Notes under the pieces: generated by a model | Databases searched by the model: none | The model's input: only the letters and a program-made list of their open reading frames with translations | What the model was told of the DNA's origin: nothing | Translations under genes and position numbers: made by a program | NCBI GenBank assembly: GCA_032622095.1 | Contig: CP136062.1 | Location: 231,586,578 to 231,650,577 of the forward strand | Source: Siphonodentalium dalli | Lineage: Eukaryota; Mollusca; Scaphopoda; Gadilida; Siphonodentaliidae | Length of the DNA stretch: 64,000 nt | Direction: 5' to 3' | Part shown: positions 11,733-23,308 of the stretch, piece by piece | Layout: each line of letters begins with the position of its first letter | How positions within the stretch are numbered: position 1 is the stretch's first letter

Positions 11733-11856
11733 GTTGATGGCGATAATGATGATAACAATGATGATGATGATGATGATAACAATGATGGTGATAATGATGA
11801 TAACAATGATGATGATGATGGTGATGATGATGATGATAACGATGATGACGATGATG

Positions 11857-11888
<32 letters not shown>

Positions 11889-12065
11889 GTTGATGGCGAT
11901 AATGATGATAACAATGATGATGATGATAACAATGATGGTGATAATGATGATAACAATGATGATGATGATGACGATGATGGTGATGATGATGATGATAACG
12001 ATGATGACGATGATGGTGATGATGATGATGATAACGATGACGACGACGATGATGATGATGATGAT
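10694..12065 (+). repeat. 1.4-kb (GAT)n-type microsatellite
   Basis: Trinucleotide array dominated by GAT with interspersed GAC, GGT, AAC and GTT triplets. The period is three, so all frames stay open: poly-Asp/Asn on plus, poly-Ile/Val or poly-Ser on minus. The 341- and 577-codon frames are artefacts. Larger units recur inside, marked by GTTGATGGCGATAATGATGA, about seven times between 11220 and 11910, so the array also has higher-order structure. Confidence 0.97.
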
Positions 12066-12084
12066 GTATATAGTTTCTTGGGTA

Positions 12085-12165
12085 TGAACTAATAAATACG
12101 AATCGAAGACGCGTCCGGAAACGCGTCTATCAATTAATATTGATTTCATTTGGAATTTATTTAGT
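12085..12165 (+). repeat. conserved border sequence beside the GAT array
   Basis: The block with GTCCGGAAACGCGTCTATCA followed by ATTAATATTGATTT recurs, reverse-complemented, beside the ATC array at 35610-35645. It also recurs without an array at about 14488-14530 (reverse complement). The microsatellite therefore seems to belong to, or to have grown inside, a dispersed element. Confidence 0.7.
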
Positions 12166-14240
12166 ATAAAGTAACTCTGTGGCGTTCCATAATTGACGAA
12201 TCTCAGATTATTGACTGACAGCGGTAACTGACCAATCGCGTTACGGCAAACGAAGTTCAAGGCCAACCCCTTCCCAAACAAAAGAGCTTCCCGATGATGC
12301 ATTTACGCTCGTTTTAAAACGTTGTTTAACGCGATAATATAACTACTTTCCGATATTTTAAAGATGACAAGTTGTGCATATGCATCTTGTAATAGTGATA
12401 GTCGTTACTTACAAAATTTAGAGCCAGATTTGAACTGTAAATCAATAGAGTGATATTTTGGCCAAAAACTAACAAAGAACGATGTTTACGTTGTGTCACA
12501 ACGAATACAAATGTTTGTTCAAATTTAAGGTAGGTTAATATAGTTTATATATATTTCGGATTTTTAAATGATATAGTTGCTAAAATAACTTTCGTTGCAA
12601 AGAGGGTCAACAAAACAGAACAATGATGCAAATAAATCAACACCGTTCATTTCGGTAGAAATGTCTCAAATAAATCCAACCTTCTACAATATTATACCGG
12701 ATTCAGTAAGTATCGTTTCGATGCGGCATACAAGTGTCTTGTTCCAAACGATTCTACTCATCTTTTATCATATGTATAATGTGTCAAGAAATCAGATTTG
12801 AAGGAGCAGTTCTATCTGACATTAATTTTGTAACCTAATAGAACACTTCGACTTTAAACGATGTGTATTATAGACTGTACTGGGATTCGACTACATAAAC
12901 TAAAATCTATAATAAAAATTAGAGCAAAACATATTGTTATTAGTCGATGCTTGGATGCAGATAGTTGGTTGGAGGTACTAACAGTTTAAACAGTATCTAC
13001 TTCTTCCCGAAGGCATATAAGTTTATCACTTCCGAGTTATTAAAGCTCATTTTGTCATATTATGCAACAACAAACCTCTATTATTTCTCTAGTGTCGATT
13101 ACCAATGCCTTCGCGGATCAAACATGTGAAACATCAAATGAAATGCAGCCTCGTTTCATGTGTGTAAATCCGACTCATCCGTTATAGGTTGTGACATCCA
13201 TTAGTTTACAACTTCACTAAGACCAATATAACACGGGTGCTTTCCCGGCGATTCGAAATGGCCATCGGCTTAATATTACAATCAAAACCAAACACGATAT
13301 ACTTTAAGAACAGTTTGTTTTTGCTTCCTTTGTGTGACGTCACACCGGTACATCAAAGAAAACATCCGACGCACAACTCAGATAATGGTTGTCACTGTGT
13401 GGTAATATCTGATTAGCACGTGTACCGATTGTTGACGTCATTGAATTTCCTGTTATGATTGCTTCTGTGAAACTGACATGTCTGGCTGGGTATGGTCAAT
13501 ACTTGCTAAATACCGGCACAAGTGTGGAAATTAAGATTGATATAGTGCTAATTTCACTACGTATATACTTTGGCACCTACATATTATCCTTTACAAATAC
13601 CTTTTCTCGCTTCATAATCATCGCTAGCACCGACGAGCGTTATCGTGCGAATTTCACTCTCACCGAAGAAAAATAAATCACTCAAGAGTTAGGACGAAAT
13701 TATTTTGCATAATTTTTGTCTGGGTTATTTTTGTTTAAAATGTTTATTACCCAAAGATATACATATATTAGCAGTCATTTTACATACATGTGTACATTCA
13801 AACATTTATCAATGGGCCGTGTGGGGGAGGGGTAATCAAACCAACTTACATTTATGCATACATTTGACATTATCAATTTTTATTGTGTGCAAACGTATCT
13901 ATCTCGGAACATGAATTGAGTCAGTACGAAATCATATCAAAACATTACACTATTTCCCTCCTTTGTAATTGTTTTAGTTTTTTATTTTATGCCAAAACGA
14001 TTCTGGAAATTATATAGCAACATTCACTCGCTCTAGCTCATGAGCCACCACAGCCGTCAGCGGTTGTAAGAGTTAGCGACAGTAACTGGGAAGTAATTAC
14101 GTAGGTGTGGTTAAATCGGGTTAAAATGGTTTTTTATTTCAGTTATTTTAATCATTGAAAACAGGCATATAGTACATTCTAGGTCTTACTTCTTGATTCG
14201 CACTTAATATTACAATAGATACAATTAACTGAAGACATTT
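12166..14240. other. unassigned 2-kb intergenic stretch
   Basis: I see no domain-bearing frame, tandem repeat or long inverted repeat. Short frames of 60-73 codons at 12.6, 13.45 and 13.7 kb have no recognisable features. Confidence 0.45.
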
Positions 14241-14245
14241 TGCGG

Positions 14246-14607
14246 TGGCTGGAGGCCTCTATCTAAAAGTTCTATTTATAGAACAAAGAAGCGTCCCATT
14301 AATTGAATAAATTAATATCGAAATAAAATTAATATTAATTGATAGAATCGATTCCGAAACTATCTAAAATTTGTTGTTTTAAGAGATAACCCATCTTTAA
14401 ACAATTCAACAGTGTTTGGAGGCCTCCATCTAAAAGTTCTATTTATATAAAAAAGAAGTGTCCCATTAATTGAATAAAATAATATCGAAATAAAATCAAT
14501 ATTAATTGATAGAACCGTTTCCGGGCAGGGATTTCCAACTGCAAACTATCTAAAATTTGTTGTTTTAACAAACCCATCTTCGAGTCAAATAATTCAACAG
14601 TGTTATT
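14246..14607. repeat. tandem duplication of a ~175-bp segment
   Basis: Two adjacent copies (14246-14415 and 14417-14607). They share GGAGGCCT, ATCTAAAAGTTCTATTTATA, the TTAATATTAATTGATAGAA region, CTATCTAAAATTTGTTGTTT and AATTCAACAGTGTT. The second copy holds an extra CCGGGCAGGGATTTCC insert. Both contain the TCCGGAAAC-CTATCAATTAATATTGAT core seen near the microsatellites. Confidence 0.85.
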
Positions 14608-14796
14608 GTTTTCTGTATTTCGTAGAATTGACGGCAGCGAGTCCGTTTGTGAGACAATCGTGCTTGCCACTCTCCGCAATTATGTTGTGTTTGACAAGAG
14701 TCTCTCATTTCAAGACGACCAACGATTTGATTACCACAAATTAAAGCCTCATGGCGACAACAATTTAAGGAAATAATCTCCGAGTTATCCCCCACA

Positions 14797-14937
14797 ACGA
14801 GGAGCTGAGAAACGATCGCGAATTTATTACTACCTTAGTCGTATCTAAATTCGCGCAATACTATTTTTCGCGCACCCATTGGTGCGCGAATTTAAAAAAC
14901 TGAGCGAAAAATATTACGACTCCTGAGTTATAGCGAA
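14797..14937 (+). repeat. dispersed repeat family X, partial copy
   Basis: Contains GAGGAGCTGAGAAACGATCG followed by CGAATTTATTACTACC, matching 47640-47690. The segment TGGTGCGCGAATTTAAAAAA-CTGAGCGAAA matches 16150-16190. No termini were defined. Confidence 0.6.
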
Positions 14938-15300
14938 CCACAAGGAAAAGCAGATGGATATGTTGATGAGTTACATACATTATGGAAGGCTGGCCTGAAT
15001 ATAGACAATTAAACCTGCTTTTATATAGGGCTATATATTACATGCGCGCGACCAACATAAACATCATTACTGATAATTATGTAAAGCAACAAAGTAGGGT
15101 AACATCGTCGTTAATATACATGCGCCAGGTTGAACGTGCACGAAAATACGACCCCTGTTATCAACAGGGTATGCCGTGACACCATGACCGAACAACCTAA
15201 ATTTTTTATGCCAACACAACCCTCAGCCATGTGTTGATTTTTCTCTGAAGTGAGCTACCAAGTATGTGGTTGTGGTGTTATTTCCAGGCAATTCTTCAAG
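14938..15300. other. unassigned stretch
   Basis: No gene or repeat recognised between the family X fragment and the foldback element. Confidence 0.35.
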
Positions 15301-15890
15301 GATTGTCCACTTATAAACGGACAATCCTTACCTAAAATGGTCATTAATAAATGGACAATCCAACCACGCGTGGCACGCGAACTTGGGATTGTCCACTAAA
15401 TGAAGACATGTATAGCTAATCCTGCATGTTAGCTTCATATTTAATATGAAGGGCAATAACTCTATAAAGAATGTTAATTTACTAAATAACGGTGATTTGT
15501 ATGAGAAGAAGTGTTTTTGACGAAATAACGGAGACATTTAAAGAAGAGTTTTTGACGAAATAACGGAAATATTCGAAGAAGTGTTTTTAAAGAGCGTACC
15601 CCAAACCTCCACCCAAGGGAAGAATTTGACTTATATTTCACAAGAGTTGATCTGATGTGGTGTTGAAAATTTCTCATACAAATCTCCATTATTTAGTAAA
15701 GTTACATTCTTTATAGAGTTATTACCCTTCAGATTTAATATGAAGATAACATGCAGGATTATCGATATATGTCGTGATTTAGTGGACAATCCCAAGCTCG
15801 CGTGCCACGCGTGGTTGGATTGTCCATTTAGTAATGACCATTTTAGGTAAGGATTGTCCGTTTATAAGTGGACAATCTTATGCGCATTAT
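15301..15890. mobile_element. foldback element with ~225-bp inverted arms
   Basis: The arms at about 15301-15530 and 15660-15890 are near-perfect inverse copies. Shared marks are GATTGTCCACTTATAAACGG, CAACCACGCGTGGCACGCGA, ATAACTCTATAAAGAATGT and TTTGTATGAGAA. Within each arm GATTGTCCA recurs in direct and inverted form, so the arm itself can fold. The ~130-bp centre holds the duplicated TTTTTGACGAAATAACGGA. No target-site duplication was certain and there is no coding sequence. Confidence 0.88.
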
Positions 15891-16134
15891 GTGGTTATTT
15901 CATTCGAGTTCATTCCAGACTCATTCCAATGATATCTATAACTATTTCAATTTAATATCACTGAGAATAATTATTTGGAGCATATAAACACACATCTTCC
16001 AAACGCATTGATGATGCAGTCATGTTTTAGATGCACGGCGTCGTTATTGTGTTTAATATACACATGTATCTTCAGGAATGAGTAAGAACTGAAACTGTCG
16101 TCAGATCCAAAACTTTTAGGAAAATATTGTTGCC

Positions 16135-16385
16135 AGTTTTGAATTCGCTAGGTGCGCGAATTCAAAGTGCGCGAATTCAAAACTGAGCGAAATATGATCT
16201 GCGAGAATTTAAATACGAGTGAGGTATATCGTCTATTTGTGAGTTTATTTGAAAATCCGAAACCGTAAACATAACAACGGATAGGGAAAAACGACAACGA
16301 ATAGAAAGAACACAAAGTCTAGTGACGAAGTACCATATTCTGGTGACGAAGTACCCAATTCTGTTGTCGTTCAATATGCGAAAGG
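16135..16385 (+). repeat. dispersed repeat family X, copy 2
   Basis: Aligns with 47636-47910. Shared text includes TATTTGTGAG, GAAAATCC, CATAACAACGGATAGGGAAA, CGAATAGAAAGAA and TTGTCGTTCA. It carries only two units of the GTGACGAAGTACC motif that is expanded to five at 47.77-47.87 kb. Confidence 0.8.
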
Positions 16386-16436
16386 TGTCTACTTGAAACT
16401 TGTGTTTCGTCTTTTACAAGTAAATATCTGGTTATC

Positions 16437-16512
16437 TGGTCTCATACACATCATGATACACAAAAACATAATACGTGGTACACAGAAACATAATACGTGG
16501 TACACAGGAACA
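16437..16512. repeat. 25-bp short tandem repeat
   Basis: Three units of ACATAATACGTGGTACACAG-like sequence, the last one shortened. Confidence 0.85.
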
Positions 16513-16645
16513 TATACGTGGTCCAATCGATAGAAACAGAATCTCTCTTATATCTCTGTGACATTTGGTACAAGCGATCATCATGACACAATATTAAAGA
16601 ACCATCGACCCATTGTATATTTTAAAGGGTTACTGTACACTAAAT

Positions 16646-16942
16646 CCGACCATTTATGGGACCATCTTCTTTTATACTCAAAATAACATATGCAACAAAT
16701 GAATGAATTTGAGCTGTAGATTAGGGCAAATAGACCCATGTGCTATATGAACGATGCAACCAACATGGGAATTATAAATCCATTTAATAAATGGCTGGAG
16801 TAATAAATTGATTTTCATTATAATTACCATGTTTGCAATGTTCATAGAGCATGTGGGTGTATTTTACACTGATACGTGGCTCAAATTCAGTCATTTGTTG
16901 CATACATTCTGTTGAGTATAAAAAGAGATGGTTAAATTTTGT
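16646..16942. mobile_element. foldback MITE, long-loop copy
   Basis: Inverted arms of about 50 bp. The left arm runs TTATGGGACCATCT through ATATGCAACAAATGAATGAA-TTTGAGC; the right arm is the inverse, GCTCAAATTCAGTCATTTG through TTGAGTATAAAA. A second copy with a shorter loop lies at 40015-40215. No coding content. Confidence 0.8.
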
Positions 16943-17097
16943 TAAATTCTAGATTTGTCGCCAGATAGATCCAGAGAAAGTCCTTGCCATTTCTGGCTAG
17001 ATTTATACAAAACATGCGTGTCATCCTTAATGGCTTTAATGACGGGTCCTACGCTGGTGTAGCATTTAAATCGTGTACTATTATATTAATTAGAAGA

Positions 17098-17980
17098 ATT
17101 TGTGTTGGGTTATTTAGTGTTGACTGTGAGATAAACATGGGTGATAAGGGTTGTTGATTTGTGTTGGGTTATTTAGTGTTGACTGTGAGATAAACATGGG
17201 TGATAAGGGTTGTTGATTTGTGTTGGTTATTTAGTGTTGAATTTGAGATAAACATGGGTGATAAGGGTTGTTGATTTGTGTTGGGTTATTTAGTGTTGAC
17301 TGTGAGATAAACATGGGTGATAAGGGTTGTTGATTTGTGTTGGGTTATTTAGTGTTGACTGTGAGATAAACATGGGTGATAAGGGTTGTTGATTTGTGTT
17401 GGGTTATTTAGTGTTGACTGTGAGATAAACATGGGTGATAAGGGTTGTTGATTTGTGTTGGGTTATTTAGTGTTGAATTTGAGATAAACATGGGTGATAA
17501 GGGTTGTTGATTTGTGTTGGGTTATTTAGTGTTGACTGTGAGATAAACATGGGTGATAAGGGTTGTTGATTTGTGTTGGGTTATTTAGTGTTGACTGTGA
17601 GTTAAACATGGGTGATAGGGGTTGTTGATTTGTGTCGGGTTATTTAGTGTTTACTGTGAGATAAACATTGCTGATAAGGGTTGTTGATTTGTGTTGGTTA
17701 TTTAGTGTTGAATTTGAGATAAACATGGGTGATAAGGGTTGTTGGTTTGTGTCGGGTTATTTAGTGTTGAATTTGAGATTAACATTGCTGATAAGGGTTG
17801 TTGATTTGTGTTGGTTATTTAGTGTTGAATTTGAGATAAACATGGGTGATAAGGGTTGTTGGTTTGTGTCGGGTTATTTAGTGTTTACTGTGAGATAAAC
17901 ATGGGTGATCAGGGTTGTTGATTTGTGTTGGTTATTTAGTGTTGAATTTGAGATAAACATGGGTGATAAGGGTTGTTGGA
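17098..17980 (+). repeat. 59-bp minisatellite
   Basis: Fifteen units of 58-59 bp containing TTTGTGTTGGGTTATTTAGT, GTTGACTGTGAGATAAACAT and GGGTGATAAGGGTTGTTGA. Two sub-variants (GACTGTGAG and GAATTTGAG) are intermixed. The small frames inside are artefacts. Confidence 0.97.
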
Positions 17981-18180
17981 CAATTGTATCAGCCTGAAAA
18001 GACACACTTAAAATGGAACTATATATGTTTCTTGAATGTGTCTTTACTTCCTCCTTGGGTGTTATACGGAACTCAATATTAATTCTTTTTAACCACAGCC
18101 GTTTCGATATCAGTTTCCTTGCCAAAATGTGAGTATGTGATAACATGGATCTAAGATTCATGACAATTAAATACGACTCA
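17981..18180 (+). repeat. duplicated flank of the 59-bp array
   Basis: Matches 19195-19400. Shared blocks are TGGAACTATA, TTTCTTGAA, TATCTTTACTT-like text, CAATATTAATT, CAGCCGTTTCGA and CTAAAATGTGA-TATGTGATAA. It is one half of a segmental duplication whose other half kept a single 59-bp unit. Confidence 0.8.
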
Positions 18181-18195
18181 TTAGATATTATATAT

Positions 18196-18650
18196 GTGAC
18201 CCGCCATATCAAATCCAGTCGTAAGTCGGGATTTTTTTTACCCTGTGCCAATGCATTCTCTTATATATGCGAGTCGACCATAGGTCGCCTCGCATATTTA
18301 AGAGAATGCATTGGCCTAACAATTTTTTACAATTTTAATAATTTGTTCTTGTATTCTTTAACAATTTTATAATTTAACCCATAGAGAGCCCCAGACAAAC
18401 ATGAGTAGACGGACACTCTTCTATATGCTTCTATATATGTGTGGGGCTCTCTGCAGGGTAATGGATGTTTTTTACTTTTACTAAAAAGTGTAAGAAACAT
18501 TTATTTAAAACAAATGATAAAAAATTGTTAGGCCAATGCATCCTCTTATATATGCGAGGCGACCTATGGTCGACTCGCATATATAAGAGAATGCATTGGC
18601 ACAGGGTAAACAAATCCCGACTTACGACTGGATTTGATATTGCGGGTCAC
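18196..18650. mobile_element. GTGACCC-type MITE carrying the shared hairpins (copy C)
   Basis: A 455-bp element. Inverted ends of about 50 bp begin GTGACCCGCCATATCAAATC and run through CGTAAGTCGGGATTT. It is flanked by the 4-bp direct repeat ATAT (18192-18195 and 18651-18654). Next to each end is the same CCCTGTGCCAATGCATTC hairpin found in the TTAA-flanked family. Between the hairpins is a smaller inverted-repeat module, AGAGAGCCCCA ... TGGGGCTCTCT (18382-18453). Confidence 0.88.
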
Positions 18651-18960
18651 ATATAAGCGAGTCGCCCATATGGGGACTATAATAGAATGCGCTGACTTAC
18701 AAGGTCAAGGTAAATGTTGTTAGGTCAATGTGTTCTCTTATATCTGCAGGCCCCCTATGGTGACTCGCATATACAACAGAATGCTTTGGCACAGGGTTTT
18801 CGCAAAATTTTCAGGAAGCTCCAGTCATGGGAGTGTTAAGGTCTTTAATGTGGAGTTAGATAATCGCGGATGTATTCCAAGACATATCGTATTGATTAAA
18901 ACCTATTCTATGAAGAAAATCTTAAACCCAGAGGCTACTGCTCACGCAAATTAATACATC
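18651..18960 (+). repeat. decayed relative of the hairpin elements
   Basis: Contains GCGAGTCGCCCATATGG, TATTCTTATATCT-like text, and a right-hand block TTTGGCACAGGGTTTTCGCA followed by TTCAGGAAGCTCCAGTCATG. The same block occurs at 39570-39610, 35450-35490 and, more diverged, 53450-53495. This is an older family sharing the hairpin theme. Confidence 0.6.
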
Positions 18961-19132
18961 CAATATACTTTTTTTATCACATAATTAACCCCTAAACCCG
19001 GCCTCATATTTAGTAGTAAAATACACGTGTATTATCGACACGCACAGTGACAAAAGAGCTTAGCACAATGATGTCGATGTCAATGCCGGAACTTTAAGTA
19101 TTATGTTAATTAAAATATAATTGTGATATTCG

Positions 19133-19400
19133 ATTAGTGCTGGGTTATCTAGTGTTGACTGTCAGATAAACATTGGTGACAAGGGTAGTTGAACAATTTT
19201 GTTAACACTAAATTTTTTTTTTTAATTGGAACTATAGTTTTTCTTGAAGGTATCTTTACTTTCTCTTTGGTTGTGATAATAAAATCAATATTAATTTGTT
19301 TTAACCCCAGCCGTTTCGAGAGCGTTTTCATTGCTAAAATGTGATTATGTGATAAAATCATTTAAAATGGATCTCAAATTTGTCGCAATTCTATGCGAAA
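19133..19400 (+). repeat. unexpanded copy of the 59-bp unit plus flank
   Basis: One unit (GCTGGGTTATCTAGTGTTGA-CTGTCAGATAAACATTGG) followed by sequence collinear with 17981-18180. This represents the state before array expansion, or a collapsed copy. Confidence 0.8.
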
Positions 19401-19659
19401 TGCATTGACCTCGTGCACTAAATTCGGGCCTCGTGAGATTGCCGGTATTCACCACTCGCAGTATACACTGGAATAGACGGGCAATCTCACTCATTGTGTA
19501 AATTCGTTTTTTCGTATATTCTGTATATTAACCACCTGTGTTACATGATAGGCCTGATTTTGGTGTATTCGTCAACATACATTTCGGCCTCATCTATGCA
19601 ATCTCATGGCATGATATAGGTATATTTGGTGCGATATCATGCGCATATACATGTAATGC

Positions 19660-20085
19660 AATCAAGTATGGGACTATTTTATGCAATCGTACGCATATAC
19701 ATGCAATTCCATCAAATATGGGACTAGTTTATGTAATCTTGCGCATATAATTCCATTTAGTGGAAACAGAGAAATATGGTTACAATGCCATCACTACCCA
19801 GCACCCGATGTGACCAGGATACCGTTAGAAAGTATGGGACTATTTTATGTAATCTTGAGCATATAATGCTATTTAGTGGAACAGAGGAATGTGGTTACAG
19901 TGACGTCACTAACCGAAACAAGATGTGACTCAGGAGCCTGTTAGAAAGTATGGGACTATTTGATGTAATCTGGAGCATATAATACCATTTAGTGGAACAA
20001 AGGAATGCGGTTTCAATGACGTCATTAACCGAGATACGATGTGACACAGGAGCATGTTAGAAAGTGTGGGACTATTTTATGTAAT
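19660..20085 (+). repeat. ~115-bp satellite, left block
   Basis: About four units. The unit holds TATGGGACTATTTTATGTAA, TTGCGCATATAATACC, TAGTGGAACAGAGGAATGCG, TGACGTCACTAACCGA and GATGTGACACAGGAGC-type text. The array is interrupted at 20086 and resumes at 23309. Confidence 0.9.
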
Positions 20086-23000
20086 ACTAGCAGGGTTACC
20101 CGGCGTTGTCCAGGTTAATGCGATGAGAAACCCTCTGTATGCTGTGGATATTTGTTGGGGATAGAGAATGCTCTTGATTAAAAGTGTTATACGTTTTCTC
20201 AAAAATTGTATATTCAAATAGCATCATAAAACATGATTATTACAGTCATGGGATATAAGTAATGGCTCGCCTTGTCAATTGTCATTCTGTTTCTCGCGAT
20301 TAATCTGTTCCAACAATAATGAATTATGTATTTATTTACAACTGCGTATACATTAAACGTTATAATATGATACATGAACATCACAAATAAAAGATTATAA
20401 TTGGGTTTTCAATATTGAAATGTATCAATCAATTTAGTGGGTTGGACTAAGTTCTCGAGGACACCTGGCTAACTCCATGAAGATACAGATGTTTCAAAGA
20501 AATTTCCAGGTGCTCCTCTGTTCATGGTGCTATATATTGGCTAAATATTCTCTGTTTAAACGAATGTTGATGCGCATAAATATTAGCTACATGTGCCAGG
20601 CACAGAGCGAGATTTTGAGTTGTTTATGTCAGTCGATGAGTCTGTTATAAAACCCTTGTCAGATGCATGTGCAGTATTGGGAGGATCCTGAAAATCTTAT
20701 GCTACTAACTGCATTTTCTTGTATATCAGAAGAAACTATATTTGACTGCACACTGTGACCACTATTTTTGAACAGGCCTTCCATATCTCTTGACAAATTG
20801 TAACTTTTTTTGTGGAAACTGTATTGAATGGAACGGACTCAATTTTGTTATAATATATATGCAATCATCTGATGGTTCGGGGTATCTCAGTTTGCACGAA
20901 TATATGTATCTCTTCAATAGAATGATAAATATACGTTTAATGCTTCTTCTATGCATCTCTTTTTGCTAGCTCATATTGTGAATGCCCTGATTGCTATTCC
21001 CATATAAATATGACAGTTAAGAAGATATAATTGTTCAAGTGACTTAAGTGAGTCACCATATGTCGGGATTGTGAAATGTGAACGTCCAAAACTACTTAAA
21101 ATGATATGGAGATGGCCTGGGTGACTGTATATAAAGGCGAATAGCAATCTTATCAATGAAAGTGCATATCCGCTCGCCATCCGCGACGCAAACGACACCA
21201 AATGTGATTTAATTCATGGTTTTTCATTAGAAAAACGTGTATGAATTCGGTGGAAATTGGTGCCAAATAAATTTGTACCAGCGTTTGTCTCTTTTGACAT
21301 ATTTAAACCACTCCCATTAGACTCATGGATGCATGGTATACTGGCGATGATTATATATATGTTTGGTGGTAATCAGCAACTAAACAAATTCTGAGAATAG
21401 TTATGACCCATATCTCTCACACAACCGACAGCAATTTGGCGTCTTTAAATCACACGATGATATTCCTCTTATCATAGAGAAGAATAATATATCAATTTTG
21501 TGAAAATTTGGGCTAATAATAGTTTATTAAATCAATCGTTGATGCAATGCTGACTCGAACAACGCTATATTGCGAAGGTGATTATGTATTCGTTTGGTGG
21601 AAATCGGCGACAAAACTATTATTTTAATTTTGCGGACCTCCCCCTTTTCTTCCCCTGACACAAACAGCGTCATTTAAATTTTTTTTTACCCACACTGTTA
21701 TCTTCCTTGTAAACAGTTACCCCTCTTAGAACGCCTTGGTGACATCTCGATTGTACCGCGTGAAGTTATATATAGAACGCACATAGACAGACAGAAAGAC
21801 AGACAGACAGCACGATTTGATTTCTTGTATCATCTGAGAAGAACGTGTCTGAATTTGATGGTAATTAGTACTAAAAATATTTTGTATCAGTCTTGGTGAC
21901 CCTCCTATCCCTATATTTCAGTCTCAATCTGCACACACTAAGACTCATTAGAGATTAGAAATGCATATATATGAAACTGGTGAAAATTGGCGAGTATACA
22001 AATTCGTATCAAATTTAAGGTCCCCATATCTCTCACCCATAGGTCACAAATTTGGTGTATCACAGAGAAGAATATGTATCAATCTGGTGGAAATCGGCAC
22101 TAAACATATAGCTATAATTTGTTGTGTCCCTCTCATCTCTATACACCACTGACTCGAATGGCCCAACTTATGTCATCCTTAAACCACACGATTATACTCC
22201 TGATATCATGGAGATGATTGCTTATAAGTTTGGTGATAATCGGTGACTAAACAAACTCTCAAACAAACAGCACCACTATGGCGTCTTTAAATCACACGAT
22301 TAGATTCCTCGTATCTTGGATAAGAACGTGTATCAATTTGGTGGAAATTGGCGCAAAACAAATGTGCATCAATTTTGGTGCCCCTGTCGCTTTCAATGCA
22401 ATCCTGACTCGAATGAGGCCACATTTGACAGATATAAGCAACACCATTAGTCTCCTCATATCATGGGAATTATTTTGTATAAGTGTGGTGGCAGTCGGCG
22501 ACTAAACTAATTATTATCAAATTAAGTGCCCACCCCTCCCAATCTCTCAACCAAAAGACATCAATTTGGCGTTGTTAAAGCGCACAATTTGATTCCTTGT
22601 ATAATGAAGAAGAATATATATCAATTTGGTGGAGATCGGCGCTAAAATTAGTTTTTCAATTTTGGTGCCCCTCTCCCCTTCCGTGCATCCCTGACTCGAA
22701 CGACGCCACTTTTAAACCACACCGTTGGTTTTTTAATATCATGGGTTTGGCGTTGTTAAATCGCACAATTAGATTCCTTATATCATGAAGAAGAATATAT
22801 ATCAATTTGGTAGAGATCGGCGCTAAAATTAGTTTTTCAATTTTGGTGCCCCTCTCCCCTTCCTTGCATCCCTGACTCGAACGACGCCACTTTTAAACAA
22901 CACCGTTGGTTTTTACATATCATGGGGATGAATATATACATGTATAAGTTTGGTGGAAATCGGCGACAGAAAAAAAATCTGCCCCTCCCCTTCCGGGCAC

Positions 23001-23308
23001 CCCTGACGCGAACGGCGCGACTTTTGCCATATTTAAACCACACCATTAGATTCCTCATATCATGGGGATTATTACATATAAGTTTGGTGGCCATCGGCGA
23101 CAATTTTTTTTTCTGCCCCTCCCCCTTTTCTGCCCCCGACAACAACGGCGTCACTTTAGAAAATTATAACCCAGACCATTATCTTTCTCGTAAAAAGCTA
23201 CTCATAGTAGACCTATTTGGCATCATCTAGATGGTCCCCTGTGAATTTCTATAGAACACAGACAGACAGACAGACAGACAGACAGATATTCGCAAATATA
23301 GATATAGA
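20086..23308 (+). mobile_element. 3.2-kb insertion with tandem internal core (possible Helentron/pearl-like element)
   Basis: It sits precisely between TATGTAAT and TTGCGCATATAAT of the satellite unit, so the empty site can be read from neighbouring units. The left end is ACTAGCAGGGTTACCCGGCG. The right end is a (GACA)n tract (about 23255-23286) followed by TATTCGCAAATATAGATATAG. From 21230 to 23160 a GGTGGAAATCGGCGAC-type motif recurs about 14 times at alternating 110-150 bp spacings, next to CCCCTCTCCCCTTCC and ACTCGAACGACGCCAC. A second (GACA)n tract lies at 21783-21812. There is no intact frame. Tandem cores plus a microsatellite recall pearl/DINE-like rolling-circle elements, but no CTRR hairpin end is proven. 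Confidence 0.65.

Noticed and set aside
10569-12302. 577-codon minus-strand and 341-codon plus-strand frames
   Set aside because: They are translations of the GAT microsatellite; a period of three keeps all frames open and the peptides are Ile/Val, Asp/Asn, Met or Ser homopolymers.
17668-17898. 76-codon frame with repeated RVVDLCWLFSVEFEINMGDK
   Set aside because: Translation of the 59-bp minisatellite.
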